A stretch of DNA of 64,000 bases from Catonia carolina (GCA_035578175.1 JAQMRL010000002.1:138250171-138314170); one strand, 5' to 3'. Positions 1 to 12,984 are shown, counted from the stretch's first letter. Notes: generated by a model not told the origin, from the sequence alone. Program-made: numbers and translations.

Positions 1-157
1 ATTATATTTTGCAATTTTGAATGTCATCTCTCCTATTCATCCAACTACTCATTTATACCTATTCTAGGATAGTTACTTAAAAATAATTAAATGTAATTAT
101 TAGTGACTGGAATTAATATTTTGCTGAATAATTTTTTAATGAATTTGTTTAATTTTA
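1..157. other. Intronic or upstream AT-rich DNA, no gene seen
   Basis: AT-rich sequence with no coding signal. It lies upstream of the first transporter exon in the window and is probably intron of that gene, because the exon at 2498 starts in mid-codon. Confidence 0.5.
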
Positions 158-861
158 TGTACTGGTAACGCAATATAAGTTGACGATCGTCTGCGAGAGT
201 AAGACTGGACCATGCAGGGGTGGAAGTGCTACTGTATATGCTTTTCTAAATACATCATAGCAAAGCTCTAACCATGACATCATGTTGTAGTTTTACTCTT
301 ACATTGATTTATTATGTTTACAACTAAATCATTCTATAAACATCCCATTGTATTATTTATTGATTCTTAATAATCATCCTAAATAATAGACATTCATTCT
401 AAATAAGCCATAATACTAGGTCTAAGCTATATTTAGTGTCCTTTTTGGTCATCAGCAGTAAACTGAATTACTGCACTCTGACATTTGTAGTAATAAACTA
501 GCTAGTCCGGGAATTCATCGATGTGAGCTTATTATCGTGAGTAATTCTAGTTTTACTATAATTTCAAAATTTTATTGTATTTTATGGTTTTCATAATTCA
601 TTATTTTCAGTCAAGTTATGTTAAATTGCAGTTGAATTTTAAACAATTCACTTTCTTTAAATAATTACATTACTCCTTACTTATTTAGTGTGATGGGTCA
701 TGAACTGAATTTTATTACTTAAGTGTTTGTGGTGGTTACATTTTGAGTTACATGCTTGATACATGTCTTGTGCTTTCGGGTTGGCCGATGTAAGTAGGAT
801 AGATAGTATACTGTCCTCTGCATGATAGGCGCAATCGTCAACTTAGCGCATTACCAGTACA
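158..861. mobile_element. MITE-like element with TA target duplication
   Basis: Both ends carry inverted copies of TGTACTGGTAAYGC, with similarity continuing inward through AAGTTGACGAT. TA flanks each side (156-157 and 862-863). There is no transposase inside, so it is a non-autonomous element, probably of the Tc1/mariner group given the TA target. About 704 bp long. Confidence 0.7.
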
Positions 862-1957
862 TACATTGTAAATAGTTCAATTTTATTACTTGGTTTCAAA
901 TCATCATGCAAATAAATGTATTCATTTTCTACAACTTAAATTGAATATGAAATATAGATGAAGTGAGGCAACATCATGTGTGTACATGTACAGTAATTGT
1001 AATTTATTTGTAATACGTATGTAATTTTTGTATGAAGTCATACATAATTCTTCTGTTTTATCTGAATGTTTGTTTCTCTGAAATAGGTTGGTTCAATCTA
1101 TATTACCTTTGACAATTGAACTCACCTGTATGATCTTTCTATGCTGTATAATCATCATCTGCCCTAAGGCATCCTACTCTTGGAACCATGTTTATTTATA
1201 ACTTGTTTTGTTTTCTGTCAGCATATTGATTTTTCAATAGCTCATACCTCCCCATCCCTACCTTTTAGATTGTTTAAATATTTATTCTTTGATGATGTCT
1301 TTTATTTTAATCTTCTATTGAAACTTCTGTCATAATTTTAATTAAACCTTATTCTCTCATTATATGTGCTATCCTATTCTCCCTTGAATGGTTTCTATAA
1401 AATTTATTTTCCATTTTATTCTCTGTAATAATTCTTCATTCCTTACTTTGTCAATCTATTTGATTTCTGTCTACACAAAAAAGGTGAAATTCTTTATTAT
1501 AAACCCTCGTTAACTTGGACTTGACAGGATTTGACCAAGTTTGGAGAAATTTTGTTACTTTGGCAATAGAATTCTTTATAGTTGCAATATAAAATATGTT
1601 GAGCTTTCTTCAATATACTGTATTGAACTATGTAAATAAATGAATTTCTATGAACGTAAGTAAATTTTATAGACTAACCTATTGAGTCCTATTGCACTTA
1701 CCATAAACTTAATAGGGAAATTTTTTAGTCATCACAGCACTACTAAAACCATGATGTGAATCAGGTTATCCCCAGCAGCCCCCCAAGCCCCTTTCCACCA
1801 TATTTGCAGCTTAGCCTACATCACACCTGAGATTATTACATAACACTGACAGTTTCCTCTTTACATAACAGTAAGATTAGTGAAAATACAGTCTTCTATC
1901 GTTTTCCTTGGTTACTTCATGTGAATTATATTACTATTTGTTGTTTACCAAGGTTAG
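862..1957. other. No gene seen; AT-rich
   Basis: About 1.1 kb of AT-rich sequence. I see no coding exon with usable splice signals and no repeat that I can delimit. Probably intron of the transporter gene. Confidence 0.5.
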
Positions 1958-1959
1958 TA

Positions 1960-2367
1960 TTGTGCGGTTCCAAGCTCCGTGTAGTTGCGGAGCGAAGGGT
2001 ACGGGTGAGGTATAATGAATGAGTGATGGATGCAGGGAGAGCGATTGTTGTATTACTCTGAGACAAAACATTAATTGTTTTCAAATTTTCCGTATTTAAC
2101 ATATTTGTTTGTATTTATTACATTCATTTATTTACTTATTTTGATATAAATTGGTAAGTTAAATATTATGAATCCGACCAAGTTAATAACCCAGTAGGTA
2201 TTAGTTAAATTAATGCGCTGGATGATAAGAATATTTTTTTAGTCTAGTTAGTACACGCTACCACTACAAATGCAGCAGCTGTGAAACACTACTAACTCAT
2301 TTATTCTCCCACTACTATAACAACGCACTGTATTCCTTCCAATTACACGGAGCTGCGACTCAAGCAA
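1960..2367. mobile_element. 408-bp MITE, copy 1
   Basis: Terminal inverted repeats share AGCTCCGTGTARTTG about 12 bases inside each end, and the element is flanked by TA (1958-1959, 2368-2369). A nearly identical element lies in opposite orientation at 18223-18629. No coding capacity; the TA duplication suggests mobilisation by a Tc1/mariner-type transposase. Confidence 0.8.
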
Positions 2368-2497
2368 TATAACTTCCTCTCTCCTTATCCTAACTATGTA
2401 AATTGTTTGTGTAAGTTTTACAGATACATTATTATTTTTTAAGTGACAATAAATATTATTTATTTTTATAACTATGAATGTTATTTCTTTTTTTCAG

Positions 2498-2646
2498 GTA
2501 CATTACTAGCATATACATTAGTATCAACGTGTGTTCTGATCTTAAGGTATCAACCCCATTCTACCAATTTGGTTGATCTGTTACCCGAATCTTTACGTAC
2601 TCCACTCAAAGGATCTCCAACTAAAGAAACGTTGTCTAATGGCCAG
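2498..2646 (+). CDS. CAT transporter exon (membrane segment GTLLAYTLV)
   Basis: Acceptor AG at 2496-2497, donor GT at 2647. The first Gly codon is split, with its first base in the exon before the window. Ends in phase 0. Confidence 0.92.
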
Positions 2647-5600
2647 GTATTATAAGATTATCCTTTACTGAGAATGATGAAAAATTTAATATTTCACATA
2701 AAATCATACATTACAAAGAAAAATTTTACATATTTTACAAGAATCATCAACTCCAGTTCTTTTAACAAAAATTAAGATCTAAATTATATTAACTTTACTT
2801 ACTGAAGAAAACTTTATTAACTTCAAGTATTACTCTTTTCCAGGAACAATAAGCATAAATTTCTAGCATAATTTCCCAACAAAAGTAGCTTAAGATGAAA
2901 AAATAAACTTTTTTTCAGAAAAAAACCTTTACCAATTATTATTGTTAACTTCTGAACAAAACAAAAACTACATGAAATAATAAAATGTTTGTCAGAAGAC
3001 ACATGCACAAATATCACGACGCTAAATAAAAAAGTTTCCTGTGAACAAAAGCACCCAAATGATTTTGAAGAAAAGAGAACTTACTGCAGTAAATCTTTGT
3101 TTAAGAAAAATCAGTAATATTATTTTCTCTGGACAATTATCCATTATTTCAAAGTTATTTTAGCATTAACCTAAAATTTCAAAATTTTTGAGTCGCGATA
3201 CTATTCTTTGGAGTGTGCGAAATTGCTTATTTTAATTTATCTAAAGAGTTGACTGGTTAGACAGAGAGTGGCCTTAGGCAGGGAAGTGTATTATGCCTCC
3301 TTCTCATCATTAAAACTATGGTTGGCATACAGAAGAGAATGAAAAAAAAAATTGGACAAAATACCGTGAGCTTATTGTTTACAGATGATTTAGCTGTGTG
3401 GCGAAGGAAAAAGGAGTTGGAAAAAACACTGGAGTTGTAGAATAAATAGATTATTAAGAGTATGGTTTGAAATTCAAAATGGAAAAAAGGAAAGTGCTGG
3501 TGCAGGAGAGATGTGAGGAGGGAAGTCATGGATATGGAATAAAATTGAGAGGTAGGGTGCTGAAAGAGGTTAAGGAGTTCACATATATTATTTGGGGACT
3601 GTTTCTCATCAGATGAAAAATTAGAAACATTGTTAAGTAAAAACGATGCAGAAAGCAAGTTATTTCTTTCAAAGTGAGAAAAGCTTAGTCTGGGATAAAT
3701 AAGTTCCTATACATTGAAAGAAAATTATGTATAATGCATACTTTGGGCCAGTATTGACTTATGCAGGAGAAACATGGACATGAGGAAGGAAGGCAGAGTA
3801 GATGGAGGTGGTAGAAATTAAAGAATGCTGTGCTTAGAGATGGAGGAAAATGACAAAGAGTAGACTACGGGGAAGTGGTTGGGTTTAATTCAGGATGAAT
3901 TAGAAAAAAAGATGTGATACCAAGAGAGCAATGAAGGAGAGATGGTTCACCAATAGAGAGAGGTGAAGAGAGTTTGTTGCACCTGACCTGAGGAAACTTG
4001 GAGGAAAGTTAAAAGGGGTGATGAAGATGTTCTCTCCAATTTCTCTGTTTTATTTTTTATTTCTTCGTCTTAATATTACCATGTGGATTGAGCAACCTAG
4101 ATGTTTCAATTTCTTCACTCTTTTTATTTTCTAATTTTTTAATAGTAATTTGGACTTTAGTTTTTGATACTTACTAATAACCTTGAAGTACCATCGTGCA
4201 CACTCAACTACTATCGTTTTGCCTGATGGCGAGCTAGCCAGGAGCTTAAAAGCTGTAATTGAGAAGAAAATAACTAAAATTCCTTTTTCTTTCATAATTT
4301 TTGGTTCTTTAGATATTATATTTTATGAATGTGTTTAATAAAAGATTTGAAATTGTTTATAGATTTTAATTATATAAAATAGTGAAAACTTATCTTTCCT
4401 GACGCATTAAAAAAATTAATATTATTAAAAATCTATGCCTGAAAAATCTCTTAAACGGAAACTGCACGGCCAAAACTTTTGATTAATTTGTTACAATAAT
4501 ATTTGTGCCACGACAGAACACTGAGGACATATTGCTCAGGAAATCACTGCTACAATACAATACAATGTCTGGTTTTTTATGTTTTTGATCAACTGATATA
4601 TTGTGAGGCTTTGAAGATACCAAAAGAATGGTATTTATTTTTATTTTTTGGAACCAGTGATAGTAATGAAGGCTGTTTCTATAAATCTGTAGAGCGATAT
4701 CTTCAGATTTCTACTCTCTAACTTACTTCAGACAGTCTAGTTACATCCATTTATAACAAATATAGACAAAACCCGAACTCTAATACTAAAAAAAACAGAA
4801 AAATATAAGTGAATAATATAATATATTGTGAAAATTTTAAAAAATGTTACAAAAATATTATTGTCATGCATGTCAGGCATGAACAATTTTTTATTACACA
4901 TAAAAAATAGAATAACGTAATCTTCTTTGGCAATATCCTTCTTGCAGCTAAATTTGAAGGTTACAGAAAGGGTTAACCCTGTAAAGAAGTAGAAGGTGAA
5001 GAAACCACTGTTCAGGGTTACCTTCCGTACCTGTGAGGCACAACGACAGTAGTTAAAGGATAACTTAACAATACTGTACTCGGTTTTTTCATTATGATAC
5101 TTTTAATAAGACAATTTTGCACACTCTTAATCAGTTTAATTATTATTATAGGTAAGTTATGGAAATCAGTTACATCCAGATCAATTAAGAACAGCCCTTG
5201 GTGCGGCTGTAGGACCTCAGGCGACTCAGAACGCTGGACCAACAGGACCTGCTCCTATGCAGACACAACTTAATCCGCACCAACAACAACAACAACGGAT
5301 TATGGTTCGAAGAGTAACACGCAGGTAAAATAATTTCTTATTAAAATACAGTACCTACATTTTATTTTACCCATAACAGGCAACTGGAGTGTTAAATTAT
5401 TTGCACTCGATCTGCTAGTTCCAAGGCTACAAAAAATAGTTCTGTTTCTTATCATATGGTCAGCCGATTATACGACTGAAGAATTTAAGAACAGAAGAGG
5501 TAGAGGTGTAAGAGATATTAGTCAAAGTATCTCCTCCGAGAGTAATGAATTTCATGTACAACCAGACTCTGTAGGGAATGAAGTGAAGGTGTCATATGTA

Positions 5601-8600
5601 ACTACAGTAGATGCTTTTCGGAAGGCATGGCATGCTGATAACCATACTTTTCAACTCAGTGAGAAAGGCTTTGGTAAAACACTACATAAATTTAGTTGCA
5701 GTTTATTACAGCAATTTAAAAATAATTTTAAAATTTTGTTATATTTATGACACATTGGTATGTAATTCCATGGATTTTCTAACATAAAATATTTGTATTT
5801 AAATTTCCTTGTGTTTATTTTTTAATATAACTGTTGCCATTTTGAGCTATGACCTGTTTGAGTTGGTGACATCATTGTTGATTAATAACATAATTTATTA
5901 TCAAGAGATAATATTACAAAATATTAACAAAACTATCACACTCCTTAGGAAATTAAATAATTTTAATAAACAGTAACATGAGTTTGTAAAAAAAACTCGA
6001 AATATTTTTTGGTTTTCAAAAAGATAAATGATATACTTGTATATGCCATTGGAGAAAAGAAATTTCAAACTACATTTCAAAGCACAAAATCCAAAAATTG
6101 ATAATTTGAAAAATTAAATAAAAGGTTTTGTTTAAATTTTTCTTGTTAACTACATGTCACCTTCTAACGCTCTAATTATTTTGACTTGCCACTCCAGTTC
6201 AAACAAAGTGGATTCTTATTAAAGTAAGACTTATTAAAGTGAAAATAAAGTAAGTTCTTATCGTTAAAAAAAAATAAATTTACTTAACATACAACTTATT
6301 GGTTCAATTAATTATAATACGTATTCTTTGTAATGATTTAGTTCTCCAGATTCAGATGATACATATCCAGGAGAGGAACCAGACGATGAGTTCTCAATGA
6401 GAGATGATCAATTTCTTGTGGCTGATCGTAGTGAAAATAAGTTTTATGGTACTGTTCATGGTGGTTCGGGTACGACGGGGCCTTCATTAGGGGCTATTGG
6501 TCGACGGCTTCAGGTCAGCATTCTCCAACTTTATTACAATCAGTTGAGAATTCTCAACCAAATCATTACTTTATAACTAAACTTTTGATCAAATTCACTG
6601 TGATATCTAATATAAAAATGATACAGTCTATCAGAATGTATCAATTTATATTTCATCTGTCTTGAGAATCTTTAAGGATTACAAGGAGATTTGATTTGAA
6701 CACCTTGAATAACTATCAGCAGATGGGTTTCAAAGAAAGCATTTTTGTTTGCTCAGATAGATGTGGAAGTAAAAAACAGACCTAGATTAAGACAGATGAC
6801 ACAGCCAGCACAACTGGCTTCTATGATAGGAATCCTGGGTTTAATTCCCAAACAGGTCTGGACTCCTTCATCATTCAATTCATCTGTTCTTCTTCATAAT
6901 CTGTATTAGCATTAGTGTGCAAAACAGTCAGATGTATAACAGAACAAAAAAATTCAGAATCAGTTTTTGTATCACAAAACAAAATTTAATCTTAATTTAT
7001 TTTTGTCATGAAATGTATACCAAATTAGTAAAATTTTATCAAAATAATTAATGAATTGAAAAAAAAATTGATCAAACTAGACTTTATGTTGAAGCTGTTT
7101 GAAGAACCTTCCATGTATAACCTCACAAATGAATATTAATTCAATTAACTTATTTGTTTAAATTTATTTCTCTGCGCTTCAGGAAGGAAGGATGAGTAAA
7201 TTCTAATTGTGTAGATTGAAATAATTAGAGAACTATATACTTTTTTTTTTGGGGGGGGGGGGGTGAAAATGTATACATGCAACTGAATAAATTTGAGGCT
7301 TCAGCAATATTCTTGGATTTAAGGTAATTGTAAAACAAAAATACATGGTGAAACCCTAGATGAAATTTTTTGTATAATAGCAATATTTTAGGAAAATATA
7401 ACATTTGTGTAGTAGATTAAGTACCGTAATTTATTATCATTGATTTTACAGGCAGTGACTTATTTGTGTCCAGCGATATTTCCATGGGTCGATACAGGAC
7501 CAGCGACAGAAGACTCTGGAATGTTTGTTATGAAGATGGTTGGAATTCTGTACATACTAATAATAATATGTGATCTGATTATTGTTTTGGGAATGGGATC
7601 GGATTCATCCTTTGTCACATTCCTGTTTTTGTTCTTCTTTATTTGCATAATTGCTCTTCTATTAGTCATTTCTAGAAAGCCACAAAACAGGTAAACATTT
7701 AAGTATTCTTTCTTATTTTTTAAAATAATATTGTTTCTTTCTAAACAGGATCTTACAAAAGTCTGGAGGCTTCTGAAGTAGATAATGAAAGCTTTCAAGG
7801 TTATCTACTTTTACAGAGGCTAAATAATTATTACTCTACATTTTTGGCAGAAGTTATAACTCAACATACCATAAGTGTATTCTTTCTGAGCTACTAAAAA
7901 GTTTAAAAACACACTAACGTATTAGGGTTTTTTTGGATGATGTAAAGGGCCTTTGTCGATCTACTGGGACCACATGAATGCTCACTAACATAGGGGGTTA
8001 TCCAATGATTGTGACCAACAAATGTAATATTATGTAATATATAATTTTATATATATATCAAATGTAATATACATAAATATGGAGTAAAGTTGACGGTTTT
8101 TATCATACACTGTATGCCTCGACCTGATGTGGGCTCAGTCCAATTTTTATCCAGATTTTTCATATTTGTACACAAATTATAAGAAAAAAAATGCATTTTT
8201 TTGCTGTAGCTTTAACAATAGTGTGCGTGGATGTCCAGACAAGTTTAAAAGCTAGGAGAAAGAATTTCTAGTGAGGGACGCACCAACAAATTATGAAATT
8301 CATTGTACAATAATTTAAAAAGTATCTTTTAAAATTTTACTTCCTTTAAGCCTATGAAGTGTGGCTAGTAAATAACGAGACTGACGTAAAAATTTTATTT
8401 GTATTTTATACATAATCACTTATTGTCACTTTCAATATACACTCCTTCTCTATCCCTACAACGCTCCATGTGAATTTTCCATTGTTGGAAACAGTGCTGG
8501 AAGTCATCTTCTGTCAGCTCCTTCAGTACACGTGCCGCTTTCTCTTTTACAGCTTCCACAGACTCAAATCTTGTCTCTTTTAATGCAGATTTCACCTTAG

Positions 8601-11215
8601 GGAACAGGTAGAGGTCACATGGTGCAAGATCTGGTGAATAAGGTAGATGTTCTAACACTGAGATGCTATACTTGGCTAGGAACCTCTTGACAGATAACGC
8701 GGAATGAGCTGGTGCATTGTGGAGAATCCATGATTTGTCCTTCCACATTTCGGAGCGTTTTTCCTTACTCTTTGATGTAGTTAAGAAAGTACCTCAAGGT
8801 AGTGATATTGATTAATTGTTTGACCTTCAGGAACCCAGTGAAGGAACACAATCCCATGGATATCAATAAAAACAATCATCATTGCTTTAAATTTTGACTT
8901 GCTCATTCGAGCTGTTTTGGTTCTCGGTGAAGTTCGGCTCTTCCAGTGCATGGATTGGAGCTTCGTTTCCAGATCATAAGTAAAAAACCACATTTCATAA
9001 CATGTTATTATCTTCTACGTGTTCCCTAAGGTGAAATCTGCATTAAAAGGGACAAGATTTGAGTCTGTGGAAGCTGTAAAAGAGAAAGCGGCACGTGTCC
9101 TGAAGGAACCGATAGAAGATGACTTCCAGCACTGTTTCCAACAATGGAAAATTCGCATGGAGCGTTGTAGGGTTAGAGAAGGAGTGTACATTGAAGGTGA
9201 CAATAAGTGATTATGTATATACGAGTATAAAATAAAAATAAAATTTTTTACAACGTCAGTCTTGTTATTTAATTGCCACACCTTGTATACAGAAATCTTG
9301 AGTAAAATTTGTCATTGTAATGAACTTAAATGTCATAAACTTGAATGTCATAAACTTTATTGTAATTTAAAATTTTAACATTACATAAATTTAGATAACA
9401 TCTTTAAATTATGATTGATTAATTTTTATTAAATACAGTATTTGATATCTCGAATCTATAAAATTATTCTAACTCTGCAGTAAATTGGGTGAAACTAAAA
9501 AATGTATCTACTATAATGTGTGTAGATGTCTTAGTTTTGTATGAATAAGTTTATTGTTGCCATAATATTATGATTTGTTACAGAAAAACATTGATGTTCA
9601 TGACACCTGGCATTCCATTTGTTCCTGCAATAGCAGTCATGGTGAATATATATCTGATATTTAAATTGTCTATATTGACGCTCATTCGATTTACAGTATG
9701 GATGATAATTGGTAAGTGTTAATTGATGTGTATTTTAATCATATCCTGTAACGTAATTTAGTATTCTCTGTTATCTTCATGTAAAGCATTTAACAATATA
9801 AAAAATGTAATTGACCTAGAAAATTATTGTTACTGAATTTCTTCATTGGTTCTTTTATGAATACCAATTACTTTATTTTAGCACACATTGATACAGTTTT
9901 TTGTCCATTGTGTTTCACTAATTTTATTATGATTTCTGTGAAACAATTGTAAAGTTTAGACAACTATAAAATTGTCAGGAATGTTTAAACTACGATAAGG
10001 ATTTAATAACCCTAATTTAATTGACCCTATCTCTATATAAACTTTAAAACTCTCAAAACTTATGGAGAATAAAGCGAGTTTCTTAATGAAACAAATGAAT
10101 TAAAATATTAAAATTCTTGAGTGAGGTTTAAAGTTTAAAAATGTTTCCAAAAAGAAATGTTGCTTTCTTTTTTATTTTACCTTAAAATCATTGACACCAT
10201 CACCCCCTTTGATTAGGTACTGTGCTACTAGCTGACAAAGCTTCCAACATACCGACAGAGGGAAGACGACAATATTTTCAACAAGGCTAGCACTCCTTTC
10301 TCGGCATTCTAAAGGGCTAGGTAACTGCCTCTGTGGTTACTAAATAAGAGTGCTGCACTGAGCCTGTTTGTCATTCCATTCCACTCTACAGCTTTTACCA
10401 GACATCGACCATTGACACATGGCTACCAGACTCCGACGACCCCAGCATCGAAGACCATCCATGATGGTGGAAGCCGACCATTGGCTTCCCCTTGTGGGAA
10501 GCGATATTTTCCCACAAGAGAGAATACACTGCTTTCAGTCACTGATATATTAATAACAAAAAACACACAATTTTTAAAAAAGAAATTTTTGATTTAAAAT
10601 AACATCAACAGCTTGTTTATTAGCAACTACAATGGGTTATGTGATTTTTTTGTAAATGGAATGGTGGATTTTGACTCGTAATTTCCAGACCCTAGTCAAA
10701 AATTGAACCTTCAATTGCATAGCTACCGCTATGCTATAGAGGTGTCAATACACAATTTTTTCAGAGTAATTTGCTCTACAAAAACAACAAATTTGTTTTA
10801 AGGAATTTAATTTGTTGACATCAATCCAGTTTATAAGTTTAAATCATGCGGGATTTAATAAAACTGATTGTTTTTATAAATTTTTTCAGGGCTTTTGGTG
10901 TACTTCTATTACGGTATAAAACATAGTACTTTAGAAGAAGAAGAAGTGCAAAACATAGAGTTATCAGTTACAAGAGATATAAATGACCTACATGAATCAA
11001 CAGCTACAAGTAGTAAACCTTCCCATCCCCCACCTCCACAGACCTCACATGATACCTACATGTCATCAAATACATGGGATGACAACTACCAACCACACAC
11101 AACCTCATATGCGAAACCTCCAACGCAACAACCACCGAGTTCAATGACGACTGATCAATCAGGAAACCCTCTGTTTGTTTCTCCTGCACAATTTCCATCA
11201 TGGGACGACGATTAG
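2498..11215 (+). CDS. Cationic amino acid transporter (SLC7 CAT family), C-terminal part, six exons
   Basis: Coding exons are 2498-2646, 5152-5324, 6342-6513, 7452-7690, 9584-9711 and 10890-11215. All have AG/GT borders and matching phases, giving the last ~395 residues. The first exon encodes GTLLAYTLVSTCVLILRYQP, the hallmark CAT membrane segment. It is followed by a polar loop with a Gln run and an acidic stretch, then hydrophobic segments in exons four and five (ILIIICDLIIVLG, VMVNIYLIFKLSILTLIRF) and YFYYGIKHS before a hydrophilic, Pro/Ser/Thr-rich tail. CAT proteins move arginine, lysine and ornithine across the plasma membrane, and the insect homologue slimfast feeds TOR signalling. 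The N-terminal half lies left of the window. The long loop between exons one and four is typical of insect CATs. The frame shows no breaks, so the gene looks functional. Family is certain; the exact orthologue is not. Confidence 0.93.
2647..3244. other. Intron sequence, nothing further seen
   Basis: Start of the first transporter intron in the window; AT-rich with no other feature that I can support. Confidence 0.5.
3245..4035 (+). pseudogene. LINE reverse-transcriptase relic
   Basis: Broken plus-strand frames encode LRQGSVL, then LLFTDDLAVW, which matches the reverse-transcriptase catalytic box (usually F/YADD), then TYAGETWT. The last is like the LxYGxETW segment of the thumb/C-terminal region of non-LTR retrotransposons. 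Several frameshifts and stops disrupt it. Decayed LINE insertion in a transporter intron. Confidence 0.65.
4036..5151. other. Intron sequence, no gene seen
   Basis: Remainder of the transporter intron. The short open frame at 4503-4721 has no recognisable features and no splice context. Confidence 0.5.
5152..5324 (+). CDS. CAT transporter exon (hydrophilic loop, Gln run)
   Basis: Acceptor at 5150-5151, donor GTAAAA at 5325. Enters in phase 0 and leaves in phase 2. Encodes the loop with a five-Gln run and IMVRRVTR. Confidence 0.88.
5370..5700 (+). repeat. Interspersed retroposon-like repeat (family R1), copy 1
   Basis: Starts CCATAACAGG and contains TTTAAGAACAGAAGAGGTA and GGCATGGCATGCTGATAA. 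The same order of motifs recurs at 33011-33400 (plus) and 45103-45492 (minus). It lies in a transporter intron. Not classified; short and dispersed like a SINE or a LINE end. Confidence 0.65.
6342..6513 (+). CDS. CAT transporter exon (acidic loop)
   Basis: Acceptor at 6340-6341, donor GTCAGC at 6514. The first base completes the Ser codon of the previous exon. Encodes an Asp/Glu-rich stretch, then GAIGRRLQ. Confidence 0.88.
6797..6960 (+). mobile_element. tRNA-derived SINE (family S1), diverged
   Basis: A-box-like CAGCACAACTGGCTTC, B-box-like TGGGTTTAATTCCC, then the family tail with GTATTAGCA and AACAGTCAGATG and an A run. Inside a transporter intron. Confidence 0.6.
7241..7263 (+). repeat. 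T10-G13 homopolymer junction
   Basis: Ten T followed directly by thirteen G, within a transporter intron. A G run this long may be length-variable or an assembly artefact. Confidence 0.8.
7452..7690 (+). CDS. CAT transporter exon (two membrane segments)
   Basis: Acceptor CAG at 7449-7451, donor GTAAAC at 7691, phase 0 to 2. Two strongly hydrophobic segments are separated by GMGSDSS. Confidence 0.92.
8355..9285. mobile_element. Palindromic mariner: two inverted 3' halves
   Basis: From 8416 to 8993 the minus strand encodes the middle and C-terminal parts of a mariner (DD34D) transposase: WFFTYDLETK, then SKFKAMMIVFIDIHGIVF, then PYSPDLAPCDLYLFPKVK. At 9019-9210 the plus strand encodes the C-terminal part again, in opposite orientation. 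Both outer ends are therefore the 3' end of the transposon: GTGTGGC followed by AAATAACRAGACTGACGT, flanked by TA. The N-terminal half is missing. The second catalytic Asp appears deleted (LHNAPAHS, where LHxDNAPAH is expected). Inactive. Confidence 0.85.
9584..9711 (+). CDS. CAT transporter exon (VNIYLIFKLS segment)
   Basis: Acceptor CAG at 9581-9583, donor GTAAGT at 9712. Encodes FMTPGIPFVPAIAVMVNIYL and a following hydrophobic segment, strongly CAT-like. Confidence 0.92.
10646..10745 (-). mobile_element. SINE fragment (family S2)
   Basis: Contains ATGGTGGATTTTGACT and GTAATTTCCAGA, shared with the fuller copy at 22713-22876. The tRNA-like head (TAGCGGTAGC, AGGTTCAAT) reads on the minus strand. 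Confidence 0.5.
10890..11215 (+). CDS. CAT transporter terminal exon
   Basis: Acceptor CAG at 10887-10889. Encodes the end of the last membrane segment, YFYYGIKHS, an acidic patch, and a Pro/Thr/Ser-rich cytoplasmic tail ending in DDD and TAG at 11213-11215. Confidence 0.92.
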
Positions 11216-11441
11216 ATATACTTATTTTAAAGTAATAATAACCCCCTTCCATAATAATAATTATGATAATATTTAGTTAAAATAGATTTCTAGCATTTTA
11301 ATAAATTAGTATTATTATTATTGTTAATTGTAATTAATTCTTATTAAAAAATGTACGTTGTATAATTTTAAGTACTGTCTTTAGAAAATGAAATTCTATT
11401 TCTGAAAGGATTTTCTTATAGTATTAACTTTGTAATTTGTT

Positions 11442-11451
11442 AATAAATAAA
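11442..11451 (+). terminator. Poly(A) signal of the transporter gene
   Basis: Overlapping AATAAA hexamers (AATAAATAAA) about 230 bases after the stop codon, the first good signal in the 3' UTR. Confidence 0.6.
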
Positions 11452-11459
11452 ATCTGTAG

Positions 11460-12984
11460 ATTTCTATTTAATATTATATTGTTTATTACTTTATAATTTA
11501 CAAGTATTTTTATATTTTAATAAAATATTATTGCATACAATATGAAAATGTTTTACTACATTATGCTATAACAAACAGTACTGTCCTTGCAGTTAACGCA
11601 ACATAATCTAGTGCTAGTAAAAACAGTAGTTTTTTTAATACAATGATGAAAATTCTTGGTTAACCAGGAGATCTATGTAGGCAATTGCACTGAGGCATCT
11701 ATGAAAATGTTCTTTTGTTAAAGAAACTATGCATATCATATGGTTCCTGTAGGAGGGAGCCACTGCCATACTTCTAGGAACTCACTTGCTTTGTTTCAGG
11801 AACAAACTATTCATAATGATCTCCAACCTAAAAATTCACCACCTGTTAGAGTACACTTATGGAGTATAATTTTAGAATAAATCAACTAGAAGCAACTGCA
11901 GAATTACAGAAAATACATAAGTTTTTTTGTCAACTAAATTAATTTATTATCTGTTCCATTCATCTCTGGAGATGATGCAAACAAAATGTTCTAATCTATA
12001 TGTATAATTGCAATTACAGAAAATAATTAATACCACAACATTCATCGCTGCAATGAAAACCAATTCGCATCTAACTGAAATAGTATTTATCACAAAACAA
12101 AATATTTTTTGAGGAAATATAAAGCGTTAAACTGCACACAAGAATCACTTAAGTACTGTATTAGAATCAGACATAAACATAATTTATGTTGATAGGTATT
12201 ATTATGACTCGCTACTGGCATCTGACCATGCTATTGCATGTCACACCAGTATCATTCTTTCAACCATACACTCATATGATTTGCTGACATCAGTTAAAAA
12301 AGTTAAATGAAACATAGTATACATTTATTTATTTAAGAATCTGGACTGGATGAATTTTATAAATGTTTTATAAAAAAAAACTATAGAATACTTAACAAAT
12401 CTCTTTTTACAGATTTATCAATAATAAAATGAATTTTATTAAAGTTTTTATTTCATTTTTTTTCATTCAGTACTGTTTGTTTTTGTGCAAATCACAGAAT
12501 CCTGTTCAGTGATTTATTAATAATAATCAAATGTGTTCTTTTTGGCTAAATATGCGTATAGCTTAAAAATATAACTCTTGTAATTTTACTTTATATTAAT
12601 TGGAATATTCATGCATAATTTGTAGTTAGTAGTTACAAAATTTGCATTTACTACAAAATGATTTGAAGTTACTACATACTGATGTGAATTAATTTGCACA
12701 ATATGCTAATTTATTCATTTATGAACCAATTTCACAATTACATTGACATTTAAACTCTTATTTTGCGATCTTTTGTACCAGTGTTTATTTAATAAGATAT
12801 GCGCGTAAATAAACAATTCCTGTCCCCATAACAACCCTTCAAAACAAACGTAACTTAGCAACGTCACTACCAGAATAGTAGCACCATTGAAATTTTTATT
12901 TAATTACTTCGTTATTTACTTTGCTAAATCTCATCAAGGGTTTTACCAAATTTATTATTACTTTTTTTGTTTATTATCAGACTG
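11460..12984. other. No gene seen; AT-rich
   Basis: About 1.5 kb of AT-rich intergenic sequence. I see no coding exon and no repeat with clear ends. Confidence 0.5.

Noticed and set aside
3257..3658. 133-codon minus-strand frame
   Set aside because: Opposite strand of the LINE relic, which shows the reverse-transcriptase motif on the plus strand.
7460..7798. 112-codon minus-strand frame
   Set aside because: Shadow of the transporter exon at 7452-7690.
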